DNA from: Streptomonospora mangrovi
GTDB lineage: Bacteria > Actinomycetota > Actinomycetes > Streptosporangiales > Streptosporangiaceae
Assembly (NCBI RefSeq): GCF_027604915.1
Contig: NZ_JAJAQC010000010.1
Coordinates: 124,001-188,000 of the forward strand
Length of the DNA stretch: 64,000 nt
Direction: 5' to 3'
Of this stretch, positions 17,857 through 28,221 are shown piece after piece. Below the pieces are notes generated by a model. That model did not search any database. It was not told the origin of the DNA and saw nothing but the letters and a program-made list of their open reading frames with translations. The position numbers and the translations under genes were made by a program. Position 1 is the stretch's first letter; each line of letters starts with the position of its first letter.

Positions 17857-18240
17857 TCACACACGCGCGGTGAGAGGCGGCGCGCGGCCCGGCGGCAGCG
17901 CGAACGCGACGGCGGTGTCGGGCACCGGGGCCGACACCGGCGGGGGCACCCGCCCCCACGGGCCGCCCGGCGGCGGCGACCACGGGAGTTCGGGGCTGTA
18001 GGCGTCGGGCAGGTCGCGCACCTGCGGGCGGTGGTCGCCGCTCCAGCCGGGGAAGGCCAGGGCCACCGCGCCGGAGTCGCGTTCGTCCCACAGGGCGGCG
18101 GGGAGGTCGGCCGGGACGGCCGGGCGGGCGCCGTCGGCCCGCGCGGCGGGCGGCGGCACAGCGGCGGCGGTGGGCGCGACGGGCGCGCCGAGCACCAGCA
18201 GGGCCAGTGCGACGAGCACGGCGAAGGCGCGGGTGACCAT
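17857..18240 (-). CDS. small secreted protein of unknown function
   Basis: From ATG 18240 (GTG 18249 is an alternative) the product has about 127 residues. A clean Sec signal peptide (MVTRAFAVLVALALLVLGAP...APTAAA) is followed by a Pro-rich mature part with WDERDSGAVALAFPGWSGDHRP and no cysteines. No membrane segment other than the signal is seen and I recognise no domain. It lies upstream of secDF on the same strand with an 87-base gap. Confidence 0.6.
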   Translation of the reverse strand: MVTRAFAVLVALALLVLGAPVAPTAAAVPPPAARADGARPAVPADLPAALWDERDSGAVALAFPGWSGDHRPQVRDLPDAYSPELPWSPPPGGPWGRVPPPVSAPVPDTAVAFALPPGRAPPLTARV

Positions 18241-18559
18241 GGTGACCACCGCCTTCGTCGATCCTGGGCCGTGCCGGCCGTGTCCGCTGGGCTGGAGGGG
18301 CGCGTTGGCGCGGACGCCTGTCTCGGCAGACGAGCTTAAGGAGACACCTTACCGACTCGCCACCCCGCCGGTCGCCCGGCGCGGGGCGGCCGGTGGGGGA
18401 GGAGGGGTCGATGGGGAGGGGCCGGGTGGGGGCGGGCCACCGGGGGCGGCGGGGCCGCAGGGGGACGGGCGGGGTGCCGTCCGCGGGAGGTGAGATCGCG
18501 TTGTCCACAGGCCGCGAAACTCGGCTGAACCGGCGGCGCGGCGGCTTTAGGCTTGTGGC
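18241..18559. other. divergent spacer between the secreted-protein gene and metG
   Basis: It holds a perfect TTGTCCACA nonamer at 18501-18509 and a -10-like TAGGCT at 18548-18553 just before metG. No gene is supported. Confidence 0.45.
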
Positions 18560-20377
18560 ATGTCGTCGAAACGCCACATCCTGACCGCGGTGGCCTGGCC
18601 TTACGCCAACGGCCCCCGCCACATCGGACACGTCTCCGGGTTCGGAGTCCCCTCCGACGTCTTCGCGCGCTTCCAGCGAATGTCCGGGCACGACGTCCTG
18701 ATGGTCAGCGGCACCGACGAGCACGGCACCCCCGTGCAGGTCCTCGCCGACCAGGAGGGTGTCACCCCGCGCCAACTGGCCGACCGCTACAACCAGGTCA
18801 TCGTCGAGGACCTGGTCGCCCTCGGCCTGTCCTACGACCTGTTCACCCGCACCACCACCGGCAACCACTACGCCGTGGCCCAGGAACTGTTCACCGGGCT
18901 CTACGACAACGGCTACATCTTCACCCGCACCACCAAGGGCGCCATCTCGCCCTCCACCGGCCGCACCCTGCCCGACCGCTACATCGAGGGCACCTGCCCC
19001 ATCTGCGGCTACGACAGCGCGCGCGGCGACCAGTGCGACAACTGCGGCAACCAGCTCGACCCCATCGACCTCATCGAGCCCCGCTCCAAGGTCAACGGCG
19101 AGGTCCCCGAGTTCGTCGACACCGAGCACTTCATGCTCGACCTGCCGGCGTTCGCCGAGGTCCTGGGCACCTGGCTCACCTCCAAGTCCGGCCAGTGGCG
19201 GCCCAACGTCCTGAAGTTCTCGCTGAACCTGCTGCACGACCTCCAGCCGCGCGCGGTCACCCGCGACCTCAACTGGGGCGTGCCGATCCCGCTGGAGGGC
19301 TGGAGCGACAACGCCAACAAGCGGCTCTACGTCTGGTTCGACGCCGTCGTGGGCTACCTGTCGGCGGCGGTGGAGTGGGCCAAGCGCACCGGCGACCCCG
19401 ACGCCTGGCGGCGCTGGTGGCAGGACCCCGAGGCGGAGTCCTACTACTTCATGGGCAAGGACAACATCGTCTTCCACGCCGAGATCTGGCCGGCGATGCT
19501 CATGGGCTACAGCGGCATCGGCGACCGCGACGGCGGCGCCGGCTCGCTGGGCGCGCTCAACCTGCCCACCGAGGTCGTCTCCAGCGAGTTCCTGACCATG
19601 GAGGGCCGCAAGTTCTCCTCGTCGCGGCGCGTGGCCATCTACGTCCGCGACTTCCTGGAGCGCTACTCCGCCGACGCCCTGCGCTACTACATCATCGCGG
19701 CCGGCCCCGAGACCCAGGACACCGACTTCACCTGGGCCGAGTTCGTCCGCCGCAACAACGACGAACTCGTGGCCGCCTGGGGCAACCTCGTCAACCGCAC
19801 GATCTCCATGGCCGCCAAGTACATCGGCGAGATCCCCGAGGCCGGCGACCTCACCGACGACGACCGCCGGGTCCTGGACCACTCCCGGGCGGCGTTCGCC
19901 GCCGTGGGCGAGCACCTGGACCGCTCGCGGTTCAAGGCCGGGCTCCAGGAGGCCATGCGCACCGTCGCCGAGGCCAACAAGTACCTCTCCGACCAGGCGC
20001 CCTGGGCGCTGCGCAAGACCGACCCCGACCGCATGCGCACCGTCCTGCACGTCGCGCTGCAACTGGTCGACGACGCCAAGACCCTGCTCACCCCGTTCCT
20101 GCCGGCGTCCTCCAACAAGGTCCACACCATGCTGGGCGGCACCGGGATGTGGTCGGTCATGCCGCACGTCGAGGACGCCGTCGACACCATCGGCGGCGAC
20201 GGCGAACCCACCACCTACCAGGTGATCACCGGCGACTACGCCGCCAGCCAGGCCCGCTGGGAGTCCGTGCCGGTGCGCCCGGGCACCCCGCTGTCGGCGC
20301 CCACCCCGCTGTTCACCAAGCTCGACCCCGCCGTGGCCGACGAGGAGGTCGCCCGGCTGGAGAACGCCGTGAAGTAG
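18560..20377 (+). CDS. metG: methionine--tRNA ligase
   Basis: The 605-residue product charges initiator and elongator tRNA-Met. The class I signatures are visible: [18 protein letters not shown] (HIGH box, residues about 11-28) and KFSSSRR (KMSKS-type loop, about 352-358). A zinc-knuckle pair CPICGYD...CDNCGN lies in the connective domain (about 141-160). The anticodon-binding helical domain completes it, without the C-terminal tRNA-binding extension of some MetG. TAGGCT six bases before the ATG and no ribosome site suggest a leaderless mRNA. Confidence 0.97.
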   Translation: MSSKRHILTAVAWPYANGPRHIGHVSGFGVPSDVFARFQRMSGHDVLMVSGTDEHGTPVQVLADQEGVTPRQLADRYNQVIVEDLVALGLSYDLFTRTTTGNHYAVAQELFTGLYDNGYIFTRTTKGAISPSTGRTLPDRYIEGTCPICGYDSARGDQCDNCGNQLDPIDLIEPRSKVNGEVPEFVDTEHFMLDLPAFAEVLGTWLTSKSGQWRPNVLKFSLNLLHDLQPRAVTRDLNWGVPIPLEGWSDNANKRLYVWFDAVVGYLSAAVEWAKRTGDPDAWRRWWQDPEAESYYFMGKDNIVFHAEIWPAMLMGYSGIGDRDGGAGSLGALNLPTEVVSSEFLTMEGRKFSSSRRVAIYVRDFLERYSADALRYYIIAAGPETQDTDFTWAEFVRRNNDELVAAWGNLVNRTISMAAKYIGEIPEAGDLTDDDRRVLDHSRAAFAAVGEHLDRSRFKAGLQEAMRTVAEANKYLSDQAPWALRKTDPDRMRTVLHVALQLVDDAKTLLTPFLPASSNKVHTMLGGTGMWSVMPHVEDAVDTIGGDGEPTTYQVITGDYAASQARWESVPVRPGTPLSAPTPLFTKLDPAVADEEVARLENAVK

Positions 20378-20755
20378 CCCCCCCACCCCGGGCCCGCCCG
20401 GCCGCGCCCCCCCCCCCCCCCCCCGGGCCGGGCAGGCGGCCGGGTTCGCCCGGCCGGGTGTCCCGGACCGGGCAGCGGGCCGCCGGGGACGGCGGTCCCG
20501 GGCAGGCCGGGGCAGCCGGAATTCCCGGCGCGTCCAGGCGGTTGCCAGTGCGGGAGCGGCCGTGCCCCGTCGTGCTCGGCAGGGCGCGGGAGAGCGCGAG
20601 CGGCCGCGCCGGGCACCGGTGCGCCGACCCGTGATCAGGCGCGCCCGTGAACCCGGCGCGCACCCGTCCGCACCGGTGCGCCGGGCGCGCACCCGCCCTA
20701 CCACCGACCCCACCACCGATCCCATCACCGACTCGACCACCAGGGGGACCCGCCC
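20378..20755. other. 378-base spacer with an 18-C homopolymer
   Basis: No gene is supported. It contains an uninterrupted run of 18 C (20407-20424) flanked by GC-only imperfect inverted repeats, which may act as the metG terminator. Tandem ACCGAC/ACCACC-type repeats occur near 20700-20740. Confidence 0.5.
20407..20424. repeat. poly-C tract, 18 bases
   Basis: Eighteen consecutive C follow the metG stop after about 30 bases. It is the longest homopolymer I noticed in the window and is either slippage-prone DNA or a sequencing/assembly artefact. Confidence 0.8.
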
Positions 20756-21706
20756 ATGGGCAAGCGAAGCGGCCAGGCCGTCCGCAACCGCAACGCGCAG
20801 ACGCCGCCGGAGCCGCCGGAGCCCCTGCGCGTCGCCGTGGGCGACAGCCACACCCACATGGACATGCAGACCCCCGAGGTGGCGGAGATCATCGCGGCCG
20901 CCGAGGCGGTGGGGGTCACCCCGCTGATGCAGGTGGGCGTGGACGTCGCGTCGTCGCAGTGGGCCGCCGAGGTCGCCGACCGCCACCCCGGGCAGGTGTG
21001 GGCGGCCGTGGCGCTGCACCCCAACGAGGCCCCCCGGATCGTGCACGGCGACGGCGCGCCGGGGGTCGAGGTGGACGACACCGACTGGGCGGGCAAGGTC
21101 CGCCCGCCCGGTGGCCGGGCCGGGCTGGAGGAGGCCCTGGCCGAGATCGACCGGCTGGCCGCCCTGCCCCGCGTGCGCGCGGTCGGCGAGACCGGCCTGG
21201 ACTACTTCCGCACCGGCGAGGAGGGTGTGCGCGCCCAGCAGGAGTCGTTCCGCCGCCACATCGACATCGCCAAGCGGCACGGCCGCGCGCTGATGATCCA
21301 CGACCGCGACGCCCACGACGACGTCCTGAGCGTCCTGGCCGAGGAGGGCGCGCCCGAGACGGTGGTTTTCCACTGCTTCTCCGGCGACGCCGACATGGCC
21401 AAGGTCTGCGCCGAGCACGGCTACTACATGAGCTTCGCCGGGAACGTCACCTTCGCCAGCGCCGAGCCGCTCCGCGAGGCGGCGGCAGCAGCCCCGCCCG
21501 AGCTGGTCCTGGTCGAGACCGACGCCCCGTTCCTGACGCCCAAGCCCTACCGGGGCCGCCCCAACGCGCCCTACCTCATCCCCTACACCCTGCGCGCGCT
21601 GGCCGAGGTCAAGGGCATGGCCGAGGACGACCTCGCCGCGACGGTGGCGGCCAACGGCCGCCGCGCGTTCCGCCTGGACTCCGCACCGGAAAGCCCGCGC
21701 GAGTAG
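20756..21706 (+). CDS. tatD: TatD-family metal-dependent DNase
   Basis: The 316-residue product has the TatD amidohydrolase barrel. Its metal ligands are DSHTHMDMQ near residue 31, GETGLDYFRTGEEG near 143, HDRDAHDD near 183, HCFSG and the terminal ETDAPFLTPKPYRGRPNAP. TatD enzymes are 3'-5' exonucleases/endonucleases active on damaged DNA. Compared with typical members (about 260 residues) it has a basic 25-residue N-terminal extension and a small insertion after HPNEAPR. It follows metG, as in most actinobacteria. Confidence 0.93.
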   Translation: MGKRSGQAVRNRNAQTPPEPPEPLRVAVGDSHTHMDMQTPEVAEIIAAAEAVGVTPLMQVGVDVASSQWAAEVADRHPGQVWAAVALHPNEAPRIVHGDGAPGVEVDDTDWAGKVRPPGGRAGLEEALAEIDRLAALPRVRAVGETGLDYFRTGEEGVRAQQESFRRHIDIAKRHGRALMIHDRDAHDDVLSVLAEEGAPETVVFHCFSGDADMAKVCAEHGYYMSFAGNVTFASAEPLREAAAAAPPELVLVETDAPFLTPKPYRGRPNAPYLIPYTLRALAEVKGMAEDDLAATVAANGRRAFRLDSAPESPRE

Positions 21707-21748
21707 CCGTCCACCCCGGCCTTCCACCACCCACCCGGGCTTTCGCCC

Positions 21749-22861
21749 CTACCTCGGCTCCACCTCCTCCACACCCCACGCCTTCAGGGTTTCGGTCAGG
21801 TCGGGCTCGGGGAACTCGGGGTCGCGGGTGGAGCGGCTCGGGGTGCGGTCGAACCGGGGGGCGGGGCCGGGGTAGAGGTGGCCGTCCTTCTCCACGACCG
21901 AGCCCCGGGCGCGGACGTGCGGGTGTTCCGCGGCCTCCGGCATGGACAGGATCGGCTGCACGCAGGCGTCGGTGCCCTCGAAGACCGCCGCCCACTCGTC
22001 GCGGGTGCGGGTGCGCAGGACCTCGGCGAACCGCTCCCGCAGCTTTGGCCAGCGCTCGCGGTCCCACTGGCCGGGCAGGTCGGGGTCGTCGGCCAGGCCC
22101 ACGCCCGCCAGGAACGCGGCGTAGAACTGCGGCTCGATGCAGCCCACCGACACGTGGCGGCCGTCGGCGCACGTGTAGACGTCGTACCAGGGCGCCCCGG
22201 TGTCGAGGTAGTTGGTGCCGCGCTCGTCGGTCCAGGAGCCGCGGGCGCGGTCCTCGTAGACCATCGACATCAGCAGCGCGCTGCCGTCGACCATCGCGGC
22301 GTCCACCACCTGCCCGCGCCCCGACGTCTGCCGCTCCACCAGCGCGCTGAGGATCCCGGTGACCACGAACATGGTGCCGCCGCCGAAGTCGCCGAGCAGG
22401 TTGACCGGCGGCACGGGCGCCTCGCCGCTGCGGCCGATGCTGTGCAGGGCCCCGTTGAGCGAGATGTAGTTCATGTCGTGCCCGGCGGCGCGCGCCAGCG
22501 GGCCGTCCTGCCCCCACCCCGTCATGCGCGCGTAGACCAGCCGCGGGTTCAGTTCCAGGCACACCTCGGGCCCCAGGCCCAGCCGCTCCAGCACCCCCGG
22601 CCGGAACCCCTCCAGCAGCACGTCGGCGGCGCCCACGAGGCGCTTGGCGGTGTCCACGCCGGCCTGCGACTTCAGGTCCACCCCCAGCACCGGCCGGCCC
22701 GCCGTCATGTGCGGCCGGGCGCCCTGGCGGGCGGCCTCGGCCGCCGCCGGGCGGTCCAGCCGGACCACGCTCGCCCCCAGGTCGGCGAGCAGCATCGCCG
22801 CCATGGGACCGGGACCGATCCCGGTGAACTCCACGACCCGGATTCCGTGCAGAGGCCCCAT
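21749..22861 (-). CDS. CaiB/BaiF CoA-transferase family protein (alpha-methylacyl-CoA racemase-like)
   Basis: Starting at ATG 22861 (AAAGGGCG ahead) the product has 370 residues. It begins GPLHGIRVVEFTGIGPGPMAAMLLADLGA, the hallmark of family III CoA transferases, with DLKSQAGVDTAKRL and VLLEGFRPGVLERLGLG after. The MTGWGQDGPLARAAGHDMNYISLNGAL region and the short length are closest to alpha-methylacyl-CoA racemases, which epimerise 2-methyl-branched acyl-CoAs in branched-chain lipid degradation. Substrate cannot be read from sequence. The gene stands alone between tatD (convergent) and rpf (divergent). Confidence 0.88.
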   Translation of the reverse strand: MGPLHGIRVVEFTGIGPGPMAAMLLADLGASVVRLDRPAAAEAARQGARPHMTAGRPVLGVDLKSQAGVDTAKRLVGAADVLLEGFRPGVLERLGLGPEVCLELNPRLVYARMTGWGQDGPLARAAGHDMNYISLNGALHSIGRSGEAPVPPVNLLGDFGGGTMFVVTGILSALVERQTSGRGQVVDAAMVDGSALLMSMVYEDRARGSWTDERGTNYLDTGAPWYDVYTCADGRHVSVGCIEPQFYAAFLAGVGLADDPDLPGQWDRERWPKLRERFAEVLRTRTRDEWAAVFEGTDACVQPILSMPEAAEHPHVRARGSVVEKDGHLYPGPAPRFDRTPSRSTRDPEFPEPDLTETLKAWGVEEVEPR

Positions 22862-23307
22862 CAGCGCCCTTTCCGTGCCTGCCTGCGGGCGGAGGCGCCC
22901 GGAGCCGGGAGGGGACCCGGGCGCGCGCAGGTGCGTCGAATCTCGTTCGGTTCGGTTTTCGGCTCTCATTGTCGGGGTGTTCGAGGTGCGCCCACAACCA
23001 GCGCCGACGCCTGTGCCCGGCCGCGCGGCGGCGACCGGGTGGCCGGGTTTCCCGCCGCCGCCGGGATCACAGCATCCGGCCGCCGGCCCGAGGGCTGGTG
23101 CGGGCCGGTAAGGGCGTCGTCACCCGGAGGATTCGGACAAGACCTAACCGATGCCCAAGGTGGTGTGATAGCTTCCGGAACACAGCAGCGGTCGGATGCG
23201 GCGCACTCGCCCCCGACCCACCGCGAGCCGTGCGCCCTCCGCCGGCTCGCCCCCTCTTTTTCGAGTTCCCCCCTCATCCGTGAGCGATCGCGAAGGCCGA
23301 GACCAAC
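22862..23307. other. divergent spacer between the CoA-transferase and rpf genes
   Basis: No gene is supported. It should hold the promoter and leader of rpf. I looked for the c-di-AMP (ydaO-type) riboswitch that precedes some Streptomyces rpf genes and could not recognise its conserved core. Confidence 0.45.
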
Positions 23308-24705
23308 GTGCGTAGTTCGTCCAACCGCGGATCCCACCGCGGCAGCCGCAGGGCACCGAGCAAGCCCGGCCGCCAGCCCCGCCGAGGCGGCGCCCCCGAC
23401 AGCACCGGAGCGGCCGGGCGGCAGGACGCGCAGGGACACCCCGGCCCGGCCGCCCCGCCCCCCGGTCCCCACCCCGGCGCCGGGTACCCCGGGCCGGACG
23501 GCGCCGCCGCCACCGCGCAGTTCGCCGCCGCGCCCGCCGGTCCGGGCGGCCCCCGCTCCGGGCGCTCGGGGCGGCGGCAGGGCCGGGGCGGCCTGCCGGG
23601 CGTGCTGCGCTCCCGCGCGGCCGTGATCGGCGCCGCCGCGGCCGCGCTGCTGCTGATCGGCGGCGGCACGGCGTTCGCCATGGACCAGCGCATCACCCTC
23701 AACGTCGACGGCGACGAGCGCGTCGTGCACACCTACGGCGCCACGGTGCAGGACGTGCTGGACTCCGCCGGGGTCACCCTCGGCGAGCACGACGCGGTGG
23801 CGCCCGACCTCGGCACCGAACTGGGCCGGGGCGACAGCGTGCTGGTGCGCTCCGGCCGGGAGTTCACCCTCACCGTCGACGGGAAGTCCGAGACCCACTG
23901 GGTGACCGCGCTGACGGTCGGCGAGGCCATGGACCAGCTCGGCATGAGCGGCGAGCCGCTGGAGCTGTCGGTGGACCGGGGCGCCGAGATCCCCGAGGAC
24001 GGTCTGGAGGTCGAGGCCAAGGAGGCCCTCCAGGTGGTCATCCTGCGCGACCGGGTCCGCGTCGAGACCGCCACCACCGCCGGCACCGTCGAGCAGGTCC
24101 TCAAGGACAACGGCATCACCCCCGGTGAGCACGACATCGTCAAGCCCAAGCTCGACACCAAGCCCAAGGACGGCATGGTCATCGACGTCATGGAGCTGCT
24201 CACCGAGCCCAAGACCGAAGAGGTGCCGATCGAGGCGAAGATGGAGGAGCGGGAGAACCCCGACCTCCCCGCCGGCGAGGAGAACGTCGTCCAGGAGCCC
24301 AAGGACGGCGTGCGCGAGATCACCACGGCCATGGTCATGCAGGAGGGCGAGGAGACCGAGTACGTCATCAAGGAGGAGGTCGTCGAGGAGCCGGTCAACG
24401 GGATCACCGAGATCGGCACCAAGGAGGAGCCCGAGATCGACTCCTCGGCCGAGGCCGCCAGCCTGAACTGGTCCGCCCTCGCCGAATGCGAGTCCGGCGG
24501 CGACCCCACGGCGGTCAACTCCGCGGGCGGCTACTACGGCCTCTACCAGTTCTCGATGGCCACCTGGCAGTCCGCCGGCGGCAGCGGCTCCCCGGCCGAC
24601 GCCAGCCCCGAGGAGCAGACCATGCGCGCGCAGAAGCTCTACGACATGGTCGGCGGCAACTGGCAGAGCCAGTGGCCGGAGTGCGGCGTCCACCTCTTCG
24701 ACTGA
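23308..24705 (+). CDS. rpfB: resuscitation-promoting factor (Rpf), RpfB-like with DUF348 and G5 domains
   Basis: The 465-residue product starts at GTG 23308. A long basic, Gly/Pro-rich cytoplasmic N-terminus is followed by one membrane helix (about residues 108-128). Three DUF348 ubiquitin-like repeats come next (about 131-170, 190-230, 245-285), then a G5-type domain (about 290-375). The C-terminal Rpf domain is a lysozyme-like lytic transglycosylase beginning [20 protein letters not shown], with the catalytic Glu in AECESGG and a Cys pair. It cleaves peptidoglycan outside the cell to stimulate growth or spore outgrowth. The order rpf-rsmA-ispE is typical of actinobacteria. Confidence 0.95.
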   Translation: MRSSSNRGSHRGSRRAPSKPGRQPRRGGAPDSTGAAGRQDAQGHPGPAAPPPGPHPGAGYPGPDGAAATAQFAAAPAGPGGPRSGRSGRRQGRGGLPGVLRSRAAVIGAAAAALLLIGGGTAFAMDQRITLNVDGDERVVHTYGATVQDVLDSAGVTLGEHDAVAPDLGTELGRGDSVLVRSGREFTLTVDGKSETHWVTALTVGEAMDQLGMSGEPLELSVDRGAEIPEDGLEVEAKEALQVVILRDRVRVETATTAGTVEQVLKDNGITPGEHDIVKPKLDTKPKDGMVIDVMELLTEPKTEEVPIEAKMEERENPDLPAGEENVVQEPKDGVREITTAMVMQEGEETEYVIKEEVVEEPVNGITEIGTKEEPEIDSSAEAASLNWSALAECESGGDPTAVNSAGGYYGLYQFSMATWQSAGGSGSPADASPEEQTMRAQKLYDMVGGNWQSQWPECGVHLFD

Positions 24706-24773
24706 CCTCCGCTCCGACCGGCCGACAGACCGACCGGCTCCGCGGCGCACCCGCCGCGCGCGGGCACCCGCGA

Positions 24774-24813
24774 CCTGTGGGCGCCGTCCCCTTCCCGGGG
24801 CGGCGCCCACAGG
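24774..24813 (+). terminator. strong terminator after rpf
   Basis: CCTGTGGGCGCCG and CGGCGCCCACAGG form 13 perfect pairs, continued by CCCC/GGGG after a single bulged T, around a short loop. It lies 68 bases after the rpf stop. Confidence 0.75.
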
Positions 24814-24973
24814 CGTCTTCGGGCGGTCCCGAACGCGCCCGAGGCCCGGCGGCCGCCCTGGTGTCAGTCCCCGCCCTCGGCATTGCCCCATCGCTGCCCA
24901 CCGCCCGTGGCCCCGCCCCCGGCCCGCCCGCCGCCGGCGCGGTCCTGACTCTCGGCGCTGGCAGAATGGCCCC

Positions 24974-25930
24974 GTGACCCCTTCCGACTCCGCCGGCGAC
25001 GCTCGGCTGCTCACCCCCGCCGACATCCGGCGGCTGGCCGAGCGCACCGGCGTCCGGCCGACCAAGACCCTGGGCCAGAACTTCGTCATCGACGGCGGCA
25101 CCGTGCGCCGCATCGTGCGCACCTCCGAGGTCGCGGCGGACGACGTGGTGCTGGAGGTGGGGCCCGGCCTGGGGTCGCTCACGCTGGCGCTGCTGCCCCA
25201 CGCCCGCGCCGTCACCGCCGTCGAGATCGACCCGCGCCTGGCCGAGGCGCTGCCGGCCACGGTCGCCGAGTTCGCCCCCGGCCACGCCGACCGGCTGCGG
25301 GTGGTCACCGCCGACGCCATGCGCGTCACCGAGCTCCCCGGCCCCGCGCCCACCGCCCTGGTCGCCAACCTGCCCTACAACGTCGCCGTGCCCGTCCTGC
25401 TGCACCTGCTGGAACTGCTGCCCTCGCTGCGGCGCGGCCTGGTCATGGTGCAGGCCGAGGTCGCCGACCGGCTCGCCGCCCCGCCCGGCAGCCGCACCTA
25501 CGGCGCGCCCTCGGCCAAGGCCGCCTGGTACGCCGAGGTGCGCCGGGCCGGTGCGGTGGGCCGCAGCGTGTTCTGGCCCGCGCCCAACGTCGACTCCGGC
25601 CTGGTGGCGCTGCGCCGCCGCCCCGCGCCCGAGGCCGGTGTGGACCGGCGCGCGGTGTTCGCCGTGGTCGACGCGGCGTTCGCGCAGCGGCGCAAGACCC
25701 TGCGCGCGGCCCTGGCCGGCTGGGCGGGGTCGGCGCCGGCCGCCGAGCGGGTGCTGCGCGCCGCCGGGATCGACCCGGGCGCGCGCGGCGAGGCGCTGGG
25801 CATCGAGGCGTTCACCCGCATCGCCGCCGCCCGCGCCGCCGAGGACGCCGGAACCGCCGACACAGGGGGAGCGGCCGCAGGGGGATCCGGGTCGTCCGCC
25901 CCTGCCGAGCCCCGCCCCGACGCGGGCTGA
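24974..25930 (+). CDS. rsmA: 16S rRNA (adenine-1518/1519 N6,N6)-dimethyltransferase
   Basis: The 318-residue product is KsgA/RsmA, which dimethylates two adjacent adenines in helix 45 of 16S rRNA during 30S assembly. Motifs in order: [11 protein letters not shown] (X), [12 protein letters not shown] (I, SAM loop), [12 protein letters not shown] (II) and [12 protein letters not shown] (IV, catalytic NLPY). RKTLRAAL lies in the C-terminal domain. The last 30 residues are a Gly/Ala/Pro tail. CAGAAT at 24961-24966 ahead of the GTG, with no ribosome site, suggests a near-leaderless transcript. Confidence 0.95.
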   Translation: MTPSDSAGDARLLTPADIRRLAERTGVRPTKTLGQNFVIDGGTVRRIVRTSEVAADDVVLEVGPGLGSLTLALLPHARAVTAVEIDPRLAEALPATVAEFAPGHADRLRVVTADAMRVTELPGPAPTALVANLPYNVAVPVLLHLLELLPSLRRGLVMVQAEVADRLAAPPGSRTYGAPSAKAAWYAEVRRAGAVGRSVFWPAPNVDSGLVALRRRPAPEAGVDRRAVFAVVDAAFAQRRKTLRAALAGWAGSAPAAERVLRAAGIDPGARGEALGIEAFTRIAAARAAEDAGTADTGGAAAGGSGSSAPAEPRPDAG

Positions 25931-26071
25931 GACGGGCTGAGGAGGGGCGCAGGCGCCCTCACCGGCCCCCGGGCGGGGCGCCCGTGCGGCCCGCGCCTCG
26001 GCGCGGCCCCGGGCACCCCCCTGACACGGGTTCCGGCGGCGCCTGCCGCCCGCCCGAACCCCGCCCCGGGG

Positions 26072-27982
26072 TCAGGACACCCGGGTGACCTCGGCCACCG
26101 GGACGGTGGCGGCCTCGTCGGTGTCGCCGCTGCTGAGGTGCAGGGTGGCGGACTCGACCACCGACTCCTCCAGCACGAAGAACACCACCTGCCCCTCGGC
26201 CTGCTCGCCGGCGTCGATGGAGCCCCACAGCGGCGCCTGCTCCTCCATCACCGAGGGCTCCTCGGCGGACTGGAAGTTCTGCGTGGAGCGCTCCAGCCGC
26301 TGCTGCTCGTGCTCCAGGGTGATCGCCTCGGCGCTGGTGTTGCGCACCGTCACGGCGAACACGCAGTAGGTGCCCCGGCTGACCCGCGCGCGGCCCTCGA
26401 CCATCGGCGAGCACCGGTACTCGTGCACGCTGAACACCATGCGGCCGTCGCTGGCGCTGTTGGGCGCCGCCGCGTCCTCGGGCTGGCCGCCCGCGCCGCG
26501 CTCGGCGGAGTCCTCGCCGCCGCCGTCGGGGCCGCCGGTCTCCTCGGCCTCGGGGCCGTCGCCCGAACCGGGCCAGATGAGGTTCTGCATGCCCAGCAGG
26601 GTCAGCGTGGTGAACAGCAGCACCGCCAGGATGACCGCCACCACGGCCGTGACGGCCACCCAGCGCAGCCGGCGGCGGCCCGGCTGCATGGGCCGGTGCG
26701 GCGGCAGCGAGGCGGGCGGGACGTAGGGCTGGGCGTGCGGGCGCGGCGCGCCGCCGGTCTGGTCCGGCGGTGGCGGCACACGCGGGATGGGACCGGTCTG
26801 GTTGGGCGCCACGGTGGCGTACTGGCCGGTCTGGTGGCCCTGGGGCTGCCCCGGGCCGTTCGGGGGAGCCTGCGGCGGACCGGCCTGGCCCTGGTGCGGC
26901 GGCCCCGCCGGCCGCTGCATCGGCTGGCTGTGGTGGGCCGGCTGGGCGCGCATGGGCGCGGGCTGCGGCGGGCCGGCGTAGTGCGGCGGGGGACCGGGCG
27001 GGCCCGGGCGGCGCATGCCGCCGTGGGTCTGGTGCGGGTTGGGCGGCGGTCCGGGCATGGGGCCGCCCATCGGCGGCAGGTTGGGGTGCCAGGAGGCGTT
27101 CAGCGCGTGGCTGACCATGTCGTTGGCGTCGGCGCCGCCGCCGGAGTCGTCGCCCCCGGCCAGCTCCAGCAGCAGGTCCTGGGCCTTGGGCCGGCGCTCG
27201 GGCTCCTTGGCCAGGGCCTGGGTGACCAGGCGGTCCAGCGGGCTGTCGAGGTTGCCGATGTAGGGCTCGGCGAACAGCACCCGCTTGCCCAGGGTCATGG
27301 CGTCGCCGTTGCCGAAGGGGTGCACGCCGTTGCCGGCGAACGCCACCAGGCAGCCCCACGCGAAGATGTCGGCCGCGGTGGTGACCTTCTCCTCAAGGAG
27401 CTGCTCGGGCGCCATCCACCCGGGGCTGCCCATGACGATCCCGGTCTGGGTGTGGTTGGTGGCGGTGTTCATCGCGCGGGCGATGCCGAAGTCGATCACC
27501 CGCGGCCCCGACAGCGACAGCAGCACGTTAGCGGGTTTGAGGTCGCGGTGCACCAGGCCGGTGCGGTGGATGGCCGCCAGCGCGGCGGCGACCCCCAGCG
27601 CGAAGCCGTGGAGGGTGCTGGAGTCCAGCGGGCCGTGCTCGGCGATGTGCTCGGCCAGGGCGGTCCCCGCGATGTACTCGGTGACCATGTAGGGGCGGTT
27701 CTCGAACGTGCCGTGGTCGAGGACCTTGGCGGTGCAGAAGGAGGCGACCCTGCGGGCGTTCTCCATCTCGTCGCGGAAGCGGGCCCGGGTGGCCTCGTCG
27801 AAGGCGAGTTCGGGCCGGATCACCTTGATGGCGACCTGGGCGCCCTTCTCGGGGGTGCGGCCGAGGTACACCGTGCCCATTCCGCCGCTGCCGAGCCGTC
27901 CGGCCAGCACATATGGACCGATGGTCGCCGGATCTCCGGCAGCCAACGGTTCCAGGTTCTTCGGGAGCCCATCCGACGGCAA
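26072..27982 (-). CDS. receptor-type serine/threonine protein kinase
   Basis: The 636-residue product starts at TTG 27982, four bases after GGAGGG. The kinase domain spans about residues 22-275: GSGGMG loop at 31-36, AIKVI Lys at 53, HRDLKPAN near 145, DFG near 162, APEQL. A Pro/Gln-rich linker (about 290-440) leads to one membrane helix (about 445-467). An extracellular domain of about 150 residues holds a beta-rich core with SVHEYRC..., as in DUF4352-like sensor modules. It is thus a Hanks-type receptor kinase; ligand and substrates are unknown. Short N-terminal extensions of this kind are common in actinomycete kinases. Confidence 0.93.
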   Translation of the reverse strand: MPSDGLPKNLEPLAAGDPATIGPYVLAGRLGSGGMGTVYLGRTPEKGAQVAIKVIRPELAFDEATRARFRDEMENARRVASFCTAKVLDHGTFENRPYMVTEYIAGTALAEHIAEHGPLDSSTLHGFALGVAAALAAIHRTGLVHRDLKPANVLLSLSGPRVIDFGIARAMNTATNHTQTGIVMGSPGWMAPEQLLEEKVTTAADIFAWGCLVAFAGNGVHPFGNGDAMTLGKRVLFAEPYIGNLDSPLDRLVTQALAKEPERRPKAQDLLLELAGGDDSGGGADANDMVSHALNASWHPNLPPMGGPMPGPPPNPHQTHGGMRRPGPPGPPPHYAGPPQPAPMRAQPAHHSQPMQRPAGPPHQGQAGPPQAPPNGPGQPQGHQTGQYATVAPNQTGPIPRVPPPPDQTGGAPRPHAQPYVPPASLPPHRPMQPGRRRLRWVAVTAVVAVILAVLLFTTLTLLGMQNLIWPGSGDGPEAEETGGPDGGGEDSAERGAGGQPEDAAAPNSASDGRMVFSVHEYRCSPMVEGRARVSRGTYCVFAVTVRNTSAEAITLEHEQQRLERSTQNFQSAEEPSVMEEQAPLWGSIDAGEQAEGQVVFFVLEESVVESATLHLSSGDTDEAATVPVAEVTRVS

Positions 27983-28183
27983 GCGACCCTCCCCGACGGT
28001 GTCCTAACTCCGCCTGGCCCCCAAGGTAGCGGTGATTGTGTCCCGATACCCACCCGTGCAGGCCACGGCGCCCGGATCCGGACAGCCGAGACGGCGCGAG
28101 GGCGGATGGGACCGTTCCGGTGACTCCCACCATCATCGGGAAGACGCGTGGACCGCACAAGAGTCCCGAGTCGGGAATGCGGG

Positions 28184-28221
28184 TTCACGGGGGTGGGGGT
28201 TCCTTTACGATCTAGGACTCG
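28184..28221 (+). promoter_or_regulatory. promoter of ispE, probably leaderless
   Basis: TTCACG (28184-28189), 16-base spacer, TACGAT (28206-28211). The GTG start at 28221 lies nine bases further on, where transcription should begin, and no ribosome-binding sequence is seen. Confidence 0.5.

Noticed and set aside
17792-21730. Open frame of 1312 codons on the minus strand
   Set aside because: It is antisense to metG and tatD, which have full motifs; composition is the Val/Gly/Ala/Asp/His-rich pattern of a GC-bias shadow.
22970-23307. Possible c-di-AMP riboswitch before rpf
   Set aside because: The conserved core of the ydaO motif could not be recognised by eye; a covariance-model search would be decisive.
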